A stretch of 64,000 nucleotides of DNA from Crocodylus rhombifer (taxonomy: Eukaryota > Chordata > Crocodylia > Crocodylidae), in contig JAVSML010024247.1 in assembly GCA_038503035.1 (NCBI GenBank), positions 62,001 through 126,000 of the forward strand. The letters run 5' to 3'. The position numbers and the translations under genes were made by a program. Shown piece after piece: positions 1 to 12,030 of this stretch (positions within the stretch are counted from its first letter, which is position 1; each line of letters starts with the position of its first letter). The notes beneath the pieces are model-generated. The model searched no databases, was not told where the DNA came from, and was given only the letters and a program-made list of their open reading frames with translations.

Positions 1-3000
1 AATAAATGAGTAAATTGTTTCTGGCGTGCTTCTGAGTGCTGCTTCTAGTATAAAGAACAATCTGGCAATGAACCTTATTCTTTCTGCTTTTTATCTTTTT
101 TCTTTGTTTTCTTCTCTTGGCAATCCACAGTATTGAACTCCAGAGATAATATCAACAACCCATTTGTTGAATAAACTTAAATGGTCCTCACTATCTACTT
201 CTAAGGCACAGTGTCTCAAGAAGTTTATCAGCATTTCATACAATCTTTTTGTTTTTTAAGACAAAAAGTCTTATTGTTGTAAGAGAAGTGCATAGGTGTA
301 CAAGTTCCTAATATATATAGACAAATCAGAAGCTAAATGTCAAGTATATATTTGTAAAGCTTTTCACAAAAGTGCATTTAGTTTCTGTTATCCATGTACA
401 TTTGTATAGGAACATTAACATAATTAAAAAAAATCTCTCTGAAATGTATCCTTTGGCATTTCTGAACCAGCCTCCATGTCTGATTTCTTAATCCAGAATA
501 AACTTTAGCATTTTCCGTTTAGATGAATACTTGTTATTCCTCCCTTGCTACTTTTTAATCAAGCTTGTTGTTTTGATTCCTGATGTAGAAGCTTTGGGTG
601 TGCATAGATATACGTGGTTGTGGATTATTGGGATATGAATGGGATTGCCAGGCAGTAGGAAATGTAAAATATCAGCTAAGTGTTCCTCAAAAAAATGCCA
701 GAATGGGAGGAGATGAACATCGATATTTCTTTTCAACCTTGTCACCCTTGCTTTCAGAAAATCTTCCCAAAGCAGGGAAGTGCCACTTCTTTCCTATGAA
801 ATGCAATGGCTTGAATAAGTAATAATCACTGCATGTTATAACTCAGACCATTGGCATCTCCTACGGTCACATGTACAGCAGGCACGATGGTATTTTTTTG
901 AAGGAATCAATTTGGGTATTTCTTAAGGCAGCTGGAACACTGGGATGTTTGTGGGACAGGTCCTTAGCCTTGCTTTGTCCTTGTTGAGTTCCAGTTGTGC
1001 AAAGGAACCAGGAAACTTGATTTGTTTGTCCACCCAATAATTTTTGTGGCATGAAGAAATTAACATTATGCTTCCTACTTTCCACAGCATTTCCCAGAGA
1101 CGGGGATGTCACAGGAGTGCTTCTGCAATTCTAAATTGCTGCAAAGATTCACTGGCCAAGAGGTAGAGGGACAAGGGCTGGCAATAGTCAGCCCTGGGTA
1201 CAGGAAGTGACAAGCCAGCGTAAAGTCACATATGCTACCTTCCTCCTTCCAAATGTATTTTAGTCATAGCTCAGAATCTAGCCCTGCTTGCATAACCCAG
1301 ATGGATTATGTTTTTGATTGTTAAGTAGAGAGTGAATATTTCTTATGCAAGATGATTTCCACACATCAATGGGCAGGAAAGAATTGGTAATATTTTGTAC
1401 CTGTAGAACACATTTATTCAGAAATTTTACATGCACCCTACAATCACTCCTGAGAGGACTATGTAGTGTCTCTCTTTTTAAAGACAGAACTGTGGTTACC
1501 TGATTTGCCTCTAGATCAGAGTAAGTCAATGACACTGCTAGAAGTAGAATGCAGAGTCTTCTGGCTCCTTAGCCTACAGCTGAGCTACTTCAGTGTACTT
1601 CTCTGCCTGTATCATAATGTAGGACCTAATCCAAATCCCACTGAAATCTCAAAGATCAGGTGTATATTGCAATTAGTCTCTAAATTCACAGTATAATTAA
1701 ATGTTCTATATTTAACCTTTTTCTATAGGCTTGCCCTTATAATATTTGTTAAGAAACACACATTGCTTCTCAGGGTTAGGGTGTTTTGGGAATTTTGGTT
1801 TTTAGCTTGTTTTGTCTTGTTTTGCAATGAGCACATATATATATGTGGAAGGAATAAAGTCTACAATGAACTTTGAACCATTGTGCACTCCACAATATAT
1901 TCATTGACTTTAAGCAGAGCTATGAATAACAGTCTAGTTCCCTAAGGTTCTTGTGAACCAGGGGTGACTGGTTTTAAAACTAGTAGCAAGATTTATTTCT
2001 GTCTCATAGTGCTGTTGGTAGTGTGACTACGTGGTCTAAAACTCCTAGGTATTGGGTTCCTATCTCTGGAGATGTAAGTCCATAGGTGCTGAATAGTGAG
2101 CAGATGCTGCCAGTAAGGGACTTCTATTTAAACAAAAGAAATGAAAGTTCTTGGTATTGACCTTATTTTGCATAGTTGTAAAGTGAGGCCAATGGTGAAT
2201 ACTTCTGAAAACCTCAGGATAAATAAAACTGTAATCTCAAGAAGCTGTTTGTCAAAATAATAATAAAAAAAATCATCAATACTAGAAGAATAGAAGTCAG
2301 ACTTGAGAATTACTGTTTAGTACATTCATGATACCACACACACTTTTAAATAGCTATCTGCCTGAAAAGCAGATGGCCTAACTGTTCTCCAAACTCTGTT
2401 TAGATTTCAAGTCCAGAATATGGATAATACCAGCATTGCATACTTCTTGTAGTTATTTATAATGCTCACTGATTCACATCATTTGTTGCTGAAATTTTCT
2501 AACTTTCATCTTTCCTAATTTCGGTTAGTTCTTGCTATATTTCTAAGAATGTTTTCTTTAAACTGATAAAAATTTAGCAGTTCCTTGTACCCTAGAGAGA
2601 TATAAAAGAAAAAATGATTTATCCTTTTAAAAGACAATGTATGCTAAGTTGTATTTAATCAATTATTGAATTAGAAAGAAAATAAACATTTCAAAGCATA
2701 AGCCTATGGATGACTCAACTGAAACTGCAAAGACCTGCCAATGTTTCAATCTGCTATCAAATCCTTTCATTTCCTTGGTTACAAATCTTTTAAGCACTGC
2801 TAGAACACTTACATTTTGATGTTAGTGACATTATTGTTTGTATATAACAAGGATTTAAGTCAAATAGCTGCCTTTTAAATGTAATTTTATATTCCAGACT
2901 GATTGATTTCTATCTTTTAATAAAATAACGACAGTTATTACATAAAAATGAATCTATTCTTTGCTTTTATTTCCTTTTCCATTCACCCTGGCAAAAGCCA

Positions 3001-3354
3001 TCCACAAGCAGGAGAACAGGATTTTTTCCCTACTGTTTTGAATTCTTTTTTAGGCTGATGCCATGAAGGTGTTTTGATACCAGTTTGATATTCCCTCAGT
3101 GAGGCATTGATTGGGCCCTACCTCTGGAATCTGAGGGCTTTGATGCCACAGTGTTTCATGTGCTGTGCTAAGAGCTTCTACCCCCTCTCAGAAATTATGA
3201 ATGTATATCTGTAGAAGCTGCAGTTGCTCAGTCCCTCAAAAGAATCCTGACATATGAGGAAAAGGTAAGGGAGCTGGACTTCTCAGTGGAAAAGAGAAGA
3301 TGCTTAGGTAGCCTAATGGAAACCTTCAAAAATTATTGCAGACAGTTTTTAGAG
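1..3354 (+). other. RNF144B: RNF144B intron, unique AT-rich sequence
   Basis: This is the intron upstream of the 4724 exon; its 5' end is outside the window. I looked for the RING1-proximal exon and did not find a convincing one. The short open frames here match nothing I recognise. No repeat structure stands out. Confidence 0.6.
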
Positions 3355-3886
3355 CAGGGTTGGGCAAAATGGTGCATCCAGCCAGCAGCTCCCACTTGCA
3401 TTGCTCTGGCAGGTCTCCACGGAGACCCCAGGATTGGTGGGGCTGTGACATTGTGGGGCCAAGGTCTCCATGGAGACCGGCCCACAGTGCAGGGCAGGGT
3501 GTGTGGCTGGGTGGGGAGCTGCTCCAGGGCCAGGGCAGGATTTTGCAGCAGTGACAATGCCCTCAGCTAGGCAGGACAGAGCTGCAATCCGCTGCCTGCA
3601 CACTCCTGGGGCAATGGATCATGGCTCTGCTCTGGCTCCAGCCTACACTGGCATTGCCTAAAGATCCTGGCCCCAGCCCTGGAGCAGCTCCTTGCCCAGT
3701 CACATGCCCTGCCAGTGTCTCAGGCTGGTCTCCATGGAGATACTGGTTCCCTTCTCTTATGGCCCTACTGCTCCTGGGGTCTCCATGGAGATCTGCCAGA
3801 GCAATATGGGGGTAGAGGGGAGACCTGGGAAATGGAGTCCACCGTGGGCCCAATCAGACCTGTGGGCTGGATTTTGCCCACCCCTG
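3355..3886. mobile_element. hAT-like non-autonomous transposon with CAGGGTTGGGCAAAAT ends
   Basis: The ends are inverted repeats: CAGGGTTGGGCAAAATGG on the left and ATTTTGCCCACCCCTG on the right. An 8-base target duplication with one mismatch flanks them (TTTTAGAG at 3347-3354, GTTTAGAG at 3887-3894), the size expected of hAT transposases. The 532-base element is GC-rich and contains four copies of a 16-base near-palindrome, GGTCTCCATGGAGACC or a variant. The open frames across it on both strands come from this symmetry and base composition, not from genes. Confidence 0.85.
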
Positions 3887-3894
3887 GTTTAGAG

Positions 3895-4723
3895 TGATGT
3901 ACACTATTCAGATACAGATGATGGGCTCAGTATCAAAGAGCAGAATGCCACATCTTCAGCTGGTGTAAATTAGTATAACATTATTGGCTTCAACAAAAAT
4001 GTACTGATGTATACTAGTTTAAAGAAACCTCTCTAAGTGTGTGTCTTGGACTAATAATGGAGGATAGAGCTTTTCAGCTCTAGGTTATGAGTTAGTCTAA
4101 TTCAGCCTAGGTTGTTAATATACATACATAGTATGTATGCACACACACACGAGCTGACCTCTCTTTAGTTACCTTCATGATGTGAAATGGGTTTAGTGAC
4201 TTCAGTTAATATCCCAGGAACTGGGATTCACAAATACGTGGATCGCAGAATCTAGAATCACTGGTTGTGTCCGTTGTAGCCACAAGACCAAGGAAGGAAT
4301 GTAAATAGAGAGAAAACAACCTTTGGATCCCTCGAGATAACCCTTATCATCAAACTTTAGAAGCATAGATGAGGGAGACTTCTATGTTTGCTGCATCTTT
4401 GTGTGTGTGTGTGTGTATATAGCAGATTTAAATCTCTAGAGCATCCAGTCTGTTAATTTCCATTAGTACTAAATCTACAGGAAATATGTTTCTAAAATGT
4501 TTAGAATGCTGTTCATATATAAGGTAATAAATACATGGGCTAAGTTAGAAGGACATGCGACTGAAATGGAAGACATTCCTTTTTTCTGGACTTGTAAGTC
4601 TAAGTGTTGAGTAATATTTGTGGGGGGTGGGAAGGACAGTAGAAAAGGAAAGTTGATTTAAGATTATACTCAAAAGAGTCAAACGCTAACATTTTTTTCC
4701 TATCCTTATGTTTTTCCTTTCAG
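3895..4723 (+). other. RNF144B: RNF144B intron with short CA and GT microsatellites
   Basis: Intronic sequence with a (CA)n tract near 4140-4150 and a (GT)n tract near 4400-4418. It ends in the pyrimidine tract of the 4724 acceptor. Nothing else is recognised. Confidence 0.6.
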
Positions 4724-4784
4724 ATTGCCTGTTTGGTACCTGTTGATCAGTTTCAGTTATATCAGCGACTGAAATTTGAACGAG
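4724..4784 (+). CDS. RNF144B: RNF144B coding exon (linker between RING1 and IBR), partial gene
   Basis: This is the first RNF144B coding exon in the window; about 90 N-terminal residues, including RING1, must lie upstream. It is preceded by a pyrimidine tract and CAG (4721-4723) and followed by a GTGTGG donor at 4785. It reads in phase 0 as 20 codons plus one base. The translation contains [20 protein letters not shown], which I recognise as the RNF144B segment leading into the IBR domain. The trailing G joins the AA that opens the next exon to make a Glu codon, so the reading frame is continuous. RNF144A is a less likely assignment because the downstream exons match RNF144B better. Confidence 0.95.
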
Positions 4785-5019
4785 GTGTGGACCATTTATT
4801 TTATATTTATATTACCTTGGCTTAAAAGGGAGGGGGAAGGAAGGATTAATTTTGACTATCACAAAGCACTGCGTTTTCAAGCAAAGACTTGGAGGTTTGT
4901 GGAAAAACTTCATTTTGATATAGTTAAGTACAAGTAGCCAATAAGTTGGTGCTCACAGGTGAGGCTTTTATTTGCAACTTCAAAGACTACAGTGGAAGAA
5001 AGGTACTCAGCTACACGTT

Positions 5020-5313
5020 GGGCATGTCTACAATTTGCTGCATGATGATGTTGCTATGGCACCATGCTTTCATACTTCCTTTTGGAAGTAGTAAAGTTGG
5101 TGCAGTTGGTGGGTACTGCATCACATGGGCAGTACATGCTTAGATTTCTCTGCTATGTCACCATAGCGGTGCACAATAAGCATGGAGCATACCACTACTG
5201 CAACATAGCACAAGATCATGTATAGACATGTGTGATTCCTACCTGGCCATAGTGCGCTGTATGGCAACGTAGCTCATTGCTATATTGCTGTAGGGTGATG
5301 TGTAGATATGCCC
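5020..5313. mobile_element. MITE, family with GGGCATGTCTACA ends (copy A)
   Basis: The 294-base element starts GGGCATGTCTACA and ends TGTGTAGATATGCCC, which are inverted repeats of each other. Copy B at 11548-11843 has nearly the same length and ends, and the internal motifs recur (ATGGCACCATGC, TACTTCCTTTTGGAAGTA, TTGCTGTAGGGTGATG). The interior is itself partly palindromic. No coding capacity is seen, and the target duplication is unresolved. It lies in the 9.5-kb RNF144B intron. Confidence 0.75.
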
Positions 5314-5920
5314 TGTAAAATAACCTGTAAAATAAATCTTTCAATTAGGCTTTTTGGATTCTTGGCAACATTTTCAAAGTTATTTGCCCCAAACTGTGTT
5401 ATCTTAGCTTCAGAGTGCAGGAAGGCAGGTACAGATGACAGAAAAGGAGCAGTGTGTCAAATATTAGTATTGATGGAGAGTCGTGGTATGTCCTAGCCTT
5501 CCATACATCCATGCAGATCTTTGAAGTTTCTGCTTTCAGTGTGGGGTAAACTCAGTTTTTATGATGGGATGACGTAGAGAAAACACTTACAAGGGAATCT
5601 TCACTGGGGTTCTCTTCTAGAAGCTCCTTTTTGATTGTTTTACCACGGAGGACATGATCTTGCTCATTATTATTAACTAGTGCCTTGTCCTAAAACAAGT
5701 ATAAGTATATACAGACATATCAATTGTATCAATATCAAATTATACTGATATAATCTGTTATGATGTACCTGTTATGTCCACATGATCCTGTAGCAATGCA
5801 AGCATAACAAAAACATTGCAAGGTTAATTCAGTTTCATTCAGGGTTCAAATTTTAGCAATTTAGCTAGTTTGTATTGTCATAGGAGCATACAGATACAAT
5901 AGTTATGTTGTAACAGCTGA

Positions 5921-6678
5921 CAGGTGCTCCCTTCTTCTTTTAAAGTGGTTAAAAATGAATAGCCTCTTTGACACTGAGGGTTTATGAATTATAAGTTTAG
6001 TATGTCACTGGAAGTGAACATTCTACTTTGGGAGGTCGGCTGGGACCCAACCCTGCTCCAGGACTTCCCTGTCTGCATCTGTCCTGCACCTGGGCCAGAG
6101 AAGGAGGGCTCTGGGGCAGTCTGCTCTGCCCCATGCGGGCTGTGCCCAGCAAGGCGCTGTTCGCCCCCCTGCCTGCCAGGCTCTGTGTCCCAGCCTCCCC
6201 CATCCCGCTCCCAGTGCTGGACTCCAGCTGAAACCCGCTTCCCCTTGGCAGAGCAGGAAGGCCTGCATCCTGAGGCTGAGAAGGGTCCCAGAAATGCTGA
6301 GAGATGAGGGGAGAACCTGCCTCTGCTTGCTGGTCACTCCCCGCACCAGCCCCACCACAGCTCTGGGCCAGAGAGGGCGCAGCTCCACCTGGCTGGGATT
6401 GGGGTGGGGCGGGGAGAAAAAGAGCTGGGAAGGCAGGAACTAGCAGCCCAGAGCCCTTGGGGCTAGGAGACTACTGGGGCTTGGGCAGGAGTAAGCCCAG
6501 GCAGCACCAGGAAATAGAAGAGCACTACACTGCTGATCCCAGCAGGGTGCTCCTGACCCAGCCCAGTGGGGGGGGGGCGGGGCAGGGGGGGGGGGGGGGG
6601 GGGGGGAGGGCAGTAGATCCTGGGTTACCCTTTATTTCAGAAAGTGATCTTCACCTTTAAAAAAGTTGGAGACCACTG
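5921..6678. mobile_element. hAT (Charlie-like) remnant with GC-rich interior
   Basis: The right end, GTTGGAGACCACTG, is the reverse complement of the typical hAT terminus CAGTGGTCTCCAAC. The left end, CAGGTGCTCCCTTCTTC, is a weaker match. The interior, 6020-6620, is far more GC-rich than the surrounding intron and contains an uninterrupted run of 22 G at 6585-6606. The open frames of 100-120 codons on both strands here lack any domain I recognise. The left boundary and target duplication are uncertain. Confidence 0.55.
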
Positions 6679-6971
6679 ATTTAGCATGATAAATTTAAAA
6701 AACATAGTTAAATGCAGATTGCAAAAGGCACATTAGATTGCAGCTATAATAGTTTCCACAGATCCAAATCAAGAGGCACATTTATTTCTATAATCATCTC
6801 TTATTTTGATTCTTCTTTTCATGTAAGTCTTTGGGAAATCATTGCAGTTTTTCTTTTTTTGTATAACAAGTGACCTCTTCTTTGGGGTTTGATAGAAAGA
6901 ACAGAAAAATATAGGCAAACTCTTCAGAGTTAAAGTAAATATCCTTTTACTTAATATCCTTAAAGAGTGAT

Positions 6972-7032
6972 CTGGCCTTGTGCAGGGGGCAGAACTAGAT
7001 GACCTTCTGAAATCCCTTCCAACACTACTCTC
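6972..7032 (+). mobile_element. CR1 LINE 3'-end fragment
   Basis: The fragment GCAGAACTAGATGACCTTC followed by AATCCCTTCCAACACTA is the diagnostic 3' UTR of chicken-repeat-1 LINEs. It is short and old, with no octamer tail left. Confidence 0.7.
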
Positions 7033-7739
7033 CTGTGGTCCAGGCTAAAGGATTAAAAAAGTGAAGGCTATTAGAATATGTTAACTTGATTGTTTTTAAC
7101 AAAGTATTGGAAAAATTGTCTTTGGGTTTGTTTTTGTTTTTTGGAGATAAGAAAGAGTTGTAAATGGGGATGATAGTAATAGTCTCACCTCTCCTACTAG
7201 ATGCTGCATTGTCAGCTGAAACATAACCTGGTCAAAATGGCGAGAAATAGACATCACCAAATGGAGCAGATCGGCTGTGCTGCAATGTGTCACAGAACAT
7301 TGGATGGAACCACACATTGACCTTTGTTCTGCCTGTGGTGTGGGATAAGGGACAATGTGAACTTGCCACTTTCCCTGCTGAGTAGAGAACCCCAACTTCC
7401 CCATGTATGTAGAGGCATCCTGAGATTACTTGCAGTGTCTCCCTGTAAGCAGGGAAGAGAGCAGGTGCTTTGGAGGCTTGAGAGACTCTCAAGACCCCAA
7501 AACATCTGCCCATGGTTGCTGGAGGATACGGCCGCCTGTACTCTCCCATACAGAGCTAATAGACATCTCATCATATAGCAGCAGAGTCTATACTTGATCT
7601 TAGCCCTCAAGAGGCCAGGAAGTGAGAACTTTTTGTTGTGCCACTGATTTTTGTTTTAATGTGTGGCAAAGGCCAGCACCATCTATTGGCTCACAATTTG
7701 TGCCACTCTAAAAAATCTCTTAGGCAATCACCTCTTTCT

Positions 7740-8570
7740 ACGTAATGGAACTCCTGATCTCCAGCTCTTCTCCACTCTACCCCCATCCTCCCCATTCTGT
7801 CACTTTTCTGACAACACCAACAACCTCCCACACACTTACAGCCATAACTGTCATTTTTAATTTCTTCCCTTTACCCTAAATGTCTCAGGCTGTGTCCAAA
7901 TTCTCCCACTTCTTCCTCTGTAATTTTTCTAAGCTCTTTTCCCTTTATGACAGGCAACCCTGTCATCCTAGTAATCTCCACATCCCATATTAATTATTAT
8001 AATCTCCTCCTTTCCAGACTTCTGAATACCCTCAGATCTGCTTTAGCATTACTAAGACATTTTCTTCTGACTGTTCTGATAATACCACTTTGCTGGCTAC
8101 CTCAGGCCTACTGCATCAAGGTCTAGGTGCTTTTTCTCACCACCAGTACCTTTCACAATTTTGCCCGTACCTATGAGTCTGTTTGTTTAATTGCCTCCCA
8201 CTAAAATTCCTTCAGCTCCTTTACTTTGCCAACATCAGCATCATTTGCTGGCTTCTGCACACACCTTCCTGCTCCTTCTCCCTCTTGGGCATGCTACACC
8301 AATCCTGGAGTGACTATCAGAGCCACTACCCTCTTGTCCTTCAAATTTATCTTCAAGACACATCTTTTGTTGAGAGAGATGGCTGTAAGAAATCAGACAG
8401 TTCATAGTGGCTTGAGGGGAAGTTGGGATTAGTTGTGCTTTCTTTGTTAGTGTTTTTAAGGTGAGCAGATGTACCTGTGTCCCTCGTTTCTGCCAATTAC
8501 CATCTTAGTTTGTAAACTCTTTGAGCAGAGGCCAGGTGTTTCTATATGTTTGTAGAGAATCTTGGATATC
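7740..8570 (+). mobile_element. Ancient L2/L3-like LINE 3' region (tentative)
   Basis: This pyrimidine-rich stretch carries a coding-remnant-like segment near 8200-8380 (CTTCAAATTTATCTTCAAGA). It then has TTTGTAAACTCTTTGAGCAG near 8510-8530, which resembles the L2 tail (TTGTAAGCTCCTTGAGGGCAG). The copy is heavily decayed and its edges are approximate. The open frame at 8183-8407 contains no complete domain. Confidence 0.45.
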
Positions 8571-8689
8571 TAGGCCTCTTCACTCTACTAAATATTTAAT
8601 CCTATTAATAAATAGGGGATCATCCACTAAATCAGTGCAGCCTTCTTTGCAGTGAAAAGTTGGAGTTCTTTAACTGTGGTTAAGTGTAG

Positions 8690-8972
8690 CAGATTTAGGA
8701 ATGGGGCAAGGGGGAATTGGTGTACCTGGCTAGTGGTGGAACACTCTGCATAAGCAGGGAGCTCTGACCACGCCAGAAGGTGAACACTGCTGTTGTTAGC
8801 CTTTCCCCTCCCTCTCTACTTCTCACTGAATTCAACATGAGGGAAAAGGAGGGAATGAGCAGCACTTGGACCCTTGGCTCATGAAAGCAGAGTCCCTGAC
8901 CAGACTCTACACTGAGAACACGGCCAAAGGGGGTGCAACCATGACACCACACTGCCTCTGGATCCACCCCTG
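8690..8972. mobile_element. hAT-like remnant with GGATCCACCCCTG right end
   Basis: The right end, CTCTGGATCCACCCCTG, is the same terminus seen at 56241-56257 on a better-preserved element. The left end is degenerate (CAGATTTAGGAATGGGGCAAG). It lies in the 9.5-kb intron. Confidence 0.5.
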
Positions 8973-11547
8973 GTGGATAGTAGCACAGTAAAACTGTTTA
9001 GGGTGGGAATTAAAGAAGACTGTGCCCACCTGAGGTAACTGGAATGCAGTTCACCGAGTGGAATTTGGACACAATACATGGTTTGTATTTCTGTTACTGG
9101 GAAAACTTGCATGTGGTTGCTAGGGACCACAAATGATCAGGACCTCTATTTTATGTTGAATCGAAAATGTAGCACATTTAATGCCATGCTTTCCCTTTAC
9201 ACTGTGTGAAAGGCATTGGCTCAGTACCGATTCAAAGGAAAGAGTATTACCCACTGATCCAGAAATGCCACTTCCTGTAGCATATGCTCTTTTCTTAGGC
9301 TTTCTCCCAGATCTTACCTAACTGCTGGTTTTGTGAGAGCTGACCAGATCATAGCCACTATGGTGTGGGATTGGTCTGGTGTTTGGGAGACATCCCTCCT
9401 TAACCATGAATTGGGTTGGCTACACAAGTAGTGAGACTTGGAGAAAAATAACCACCCAACCACAAATATTTAACAACCTTGTAAAGTAATGCATTTCCTT
9501 TATTTATTTGGTTATTTTTAACTGCCGCTTTCCAGGCTTAGTGTTTCTTTCTGGTTTAATTTCTGCTCCATATTAAATCAAATAGTACAACTGAGCAGTG
9601 AAGGTAAAGTCCCACCTATATATTCTTTGTGAAATGGATGGGCAGAAAGTTTTATTTCATGAATCACTTATATCTTGCTACAATGATTCCTGTAAATCTG
9701 TAAAGCTTAAAAAACCTGATAACTGGATGTCTAAAGCAGACTTCCTTCCCTGTCTTCCCTCACCTTTATTTTTGAAAGAACTGAAGTTTCCAGAGTATGC
9801 CACATAGTTGTTTATATTGGACAATTTGTTTCATTTTTACTGCTCTGTATTGATGGGGGGGGGAAATCCATTCTTCCTGTTATACCTCTGTAGTTGCAGG
9901 GGCTAGGTTCAGTGAACAATATGTACAATATGCACGTGTCATGTTGTAGCATGATCCCATATAGTTTGGAGGATAGCTTGGGAGGTGCTAAAGTAGTGCT
10001 GTGTGAATAATGATTTTTTTCAGTTTGGCATATGAACCCAAAACAGTAGTAATCATTATATGGATTAATCAATTTGGGTCAATCCTAGATTAAAATATTG
10101 GTGTGCTTTTTTCTTGCCAAAATTAAGAGCCAAAACATTGTGCTTTGTGTTAAGCCAAACAGAATGTTTTGTTTTGGGGCTCATAAGAAAAGCAGAGGAA
10201 ATAGAAAGGCAGATTTACACAGCTGTCTGAGGAAGAGGCAAGTAGTACACTCAGTGTACGTATCAAGGATGCACAATTCCCTCTTCTGCCCCAGGATTTG
10301 AACCCATGTCACCCATCTCCCAAGCATGAGGTGATGAAGTCATCTCAGGTGTGGTGTTCTAAATCTCTCCTGTTAACACTGTTCCACTTTTGCAGATGAT
10401 TATTAATAAATAAAGACCCATTAATTGGAGCACTGACTGGAACCCAGGTGTTGTCTAATCAGGAGGTTAGAGTCATTGTTGCTCTCTTGCTTAATGACTG
10501 CTTAAATATTTTGCACAACAGGAGGAACTGCAGATACTCCACACTGACATGTCCTGTAGCTTGATGGCTAGGACACTCACCTGAGAGCTGGGAGTCCCAG
10601 AGTCAAAGCTCTGCCCTGAACCCAGAGATTGGTTGCAAAGAGCTGATTTGAACATGGCTCTCTCTCTCACCTCTTGGGTGAGTGCCCTAACTGCAAAGGT
10701 ATTCTGAGGTGGTGCATTTTTGCTATGAATTTGCAACTATTCACATAAAAATATGCCTAATTCTAATCTGGACTGCTCTGAGCTCCCATGGGGAGTTCAG
10801 GGAACTCAGCAACTGCGGCTTAAACAAAAATATTTCTGTTTCAGTTAGACTTTAATGGACACAGAGCTGTGAGATCAAAAGTGCCTGCATTTTTACAGGG
10901 GCACATGAATATATTGGTTCTGATGTTGTGAAGTAAAGGCCACACTTTTAGAAGATGTGTTACCTAGCAGCATTTATTCAAAATTCAGTTAGCTTGAATC
11001 AAGGTATAAGGATGGTCAAACCAAAGGCTTTGATTTGGCTCATTAAAAACATGGAAGATCTTAGCATGAAATTTCAAACTGGGTTTGAAATTTGAAGACC
11101 CTCCACTATTCCAGTGTTTGGCAAAAGTTCCATTCTCTGATTTCCCAGTGAGCATTTCTCTATCTGCACATTTTCTAGTCTCTGGCTCCCAGGGCACAGG
11201 ATTTGTTTCGCTGCATAGCAAGCTGTCTGGGCCTCACTGAGCATTCTGTGAGGTGAGTTCCAATGGAGGTTTACTGGAAAAGGTGTCCCATTAGATGTGT
11301 TGAAGAATAACTGAGAACTAGACCAGTCCTACTTAAGGCTGTCACCCCCATCCATTTCCTGTGGCTGTTCCCAAAAGCTCCCTGAGGAGGAGGAGTTGCA
11401 GTTTACATGTGCTGCTGTAAACTCTAAGCTCCAGATAAACTTTTGCAGTGATACTGTGGTAATGTGCAGGTTGGGCTCTTCCAGGTCATGCATGTAAGCA
11501 GGGAAATCTGCCTTTTGAGAAGTCTCAAGGAGAAACTGCTTCACAGT
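8973..11547 (+). other. RNF144B: RNF144B intron, no gene recognised
   Basis: Intronic sequence without a recognisable exon. Sequence near 10850-10980 (TTTTTACAGGGGCACATGAA and CCTAGCAGCATTTATTC) recurs at about 13675-13770, so a dispersed repeat of roughly 130 bases is present in both places. Confidence 0.55.
10845..10985 (+). repeat. Dispersed repeat, copy 1 (second copy near 13650-13775)
   Basis: The segment GAGATCAAAAGTGCC, then TTTTTACAGGGGCACATGAA, TGTGAAGTAAAGGCCACACTTTT and CCTAGCAGCATTTATTC is repeated in the same order near 13655-13770, with few differences. The family is unknown to me. Both copies lie in the same intron. Confidence 0.65.
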
Positions 11548-11843
11548 GGGCATGTTTACACGTTGCCCTAAGGCAATGTAGCAATACGTTACATCACTGC
11601 GTGGCACACTACGGCAATGTAGCAATCACATGGGCCAACACGTGATCACCAAGTACATCACCAGAATGGTGTGCTCTCCCAGTATAGCGTGCCACTATAG
11701 CGAGGTAGCTGGGAAATTTACTCAAGCACCATGCACATGGCACAATAACAGCTCGTACCGCACCACGCTTTAGTACTTCCAAAACGAAGTACTTAAGTAC
11801 AGTGCCATAGCAACATTGCTGTATGGTGACGTGTAGATGTGCC
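11548..11843. mobile_element. MITE, family with GGGCATGTCTACA ends (copy B)
   Basis: The 296-base element starts GGGCATGTTTACACGT and ends ACGTGTAGATGTGCC, an inverted-repeat pair matching copy A at 5020-5313. The interior keeps the same landmarks, including a TACTTCC/GAAGTA hairpin and CATTGCTGTATGGTGACG. It has no open frame of interest. The near-identical lengths indicate that both copies are full length. Confidence 0.78.
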
Positions 11844-12030
11844 TAGTGATTATCATCCAGTTGGGGTTCACTTCAAGTGCAGATTTCTTGGGTCAAGGGG
11901 GAGTAGCAGTGGAAAAAGGTACTCACATTCACACATCTTGGTGAGTGTATGCAACACAGTGTCTACATCCAAGTGGTAACAAAGGTATCTAAGATTGTGT
12001 GATAACATCTGACAAATATTGACCTTTTAG

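Noticed and set aside
1..4700. Search for the RING1-containing RNF144B exon
   Set aside because: No segment with the RING1 cysteine pattern or with suitable splice borders was found, so the exon is assumed to lie upstream of the window.
7096..7610. Cluster of - strand open frames of about 100 codons
   Set aside because: Three mutually overlapping frames share the same bases with no domain or codon bias favouring one. They lie in an RNF144B intron next to a CR1 fragment.
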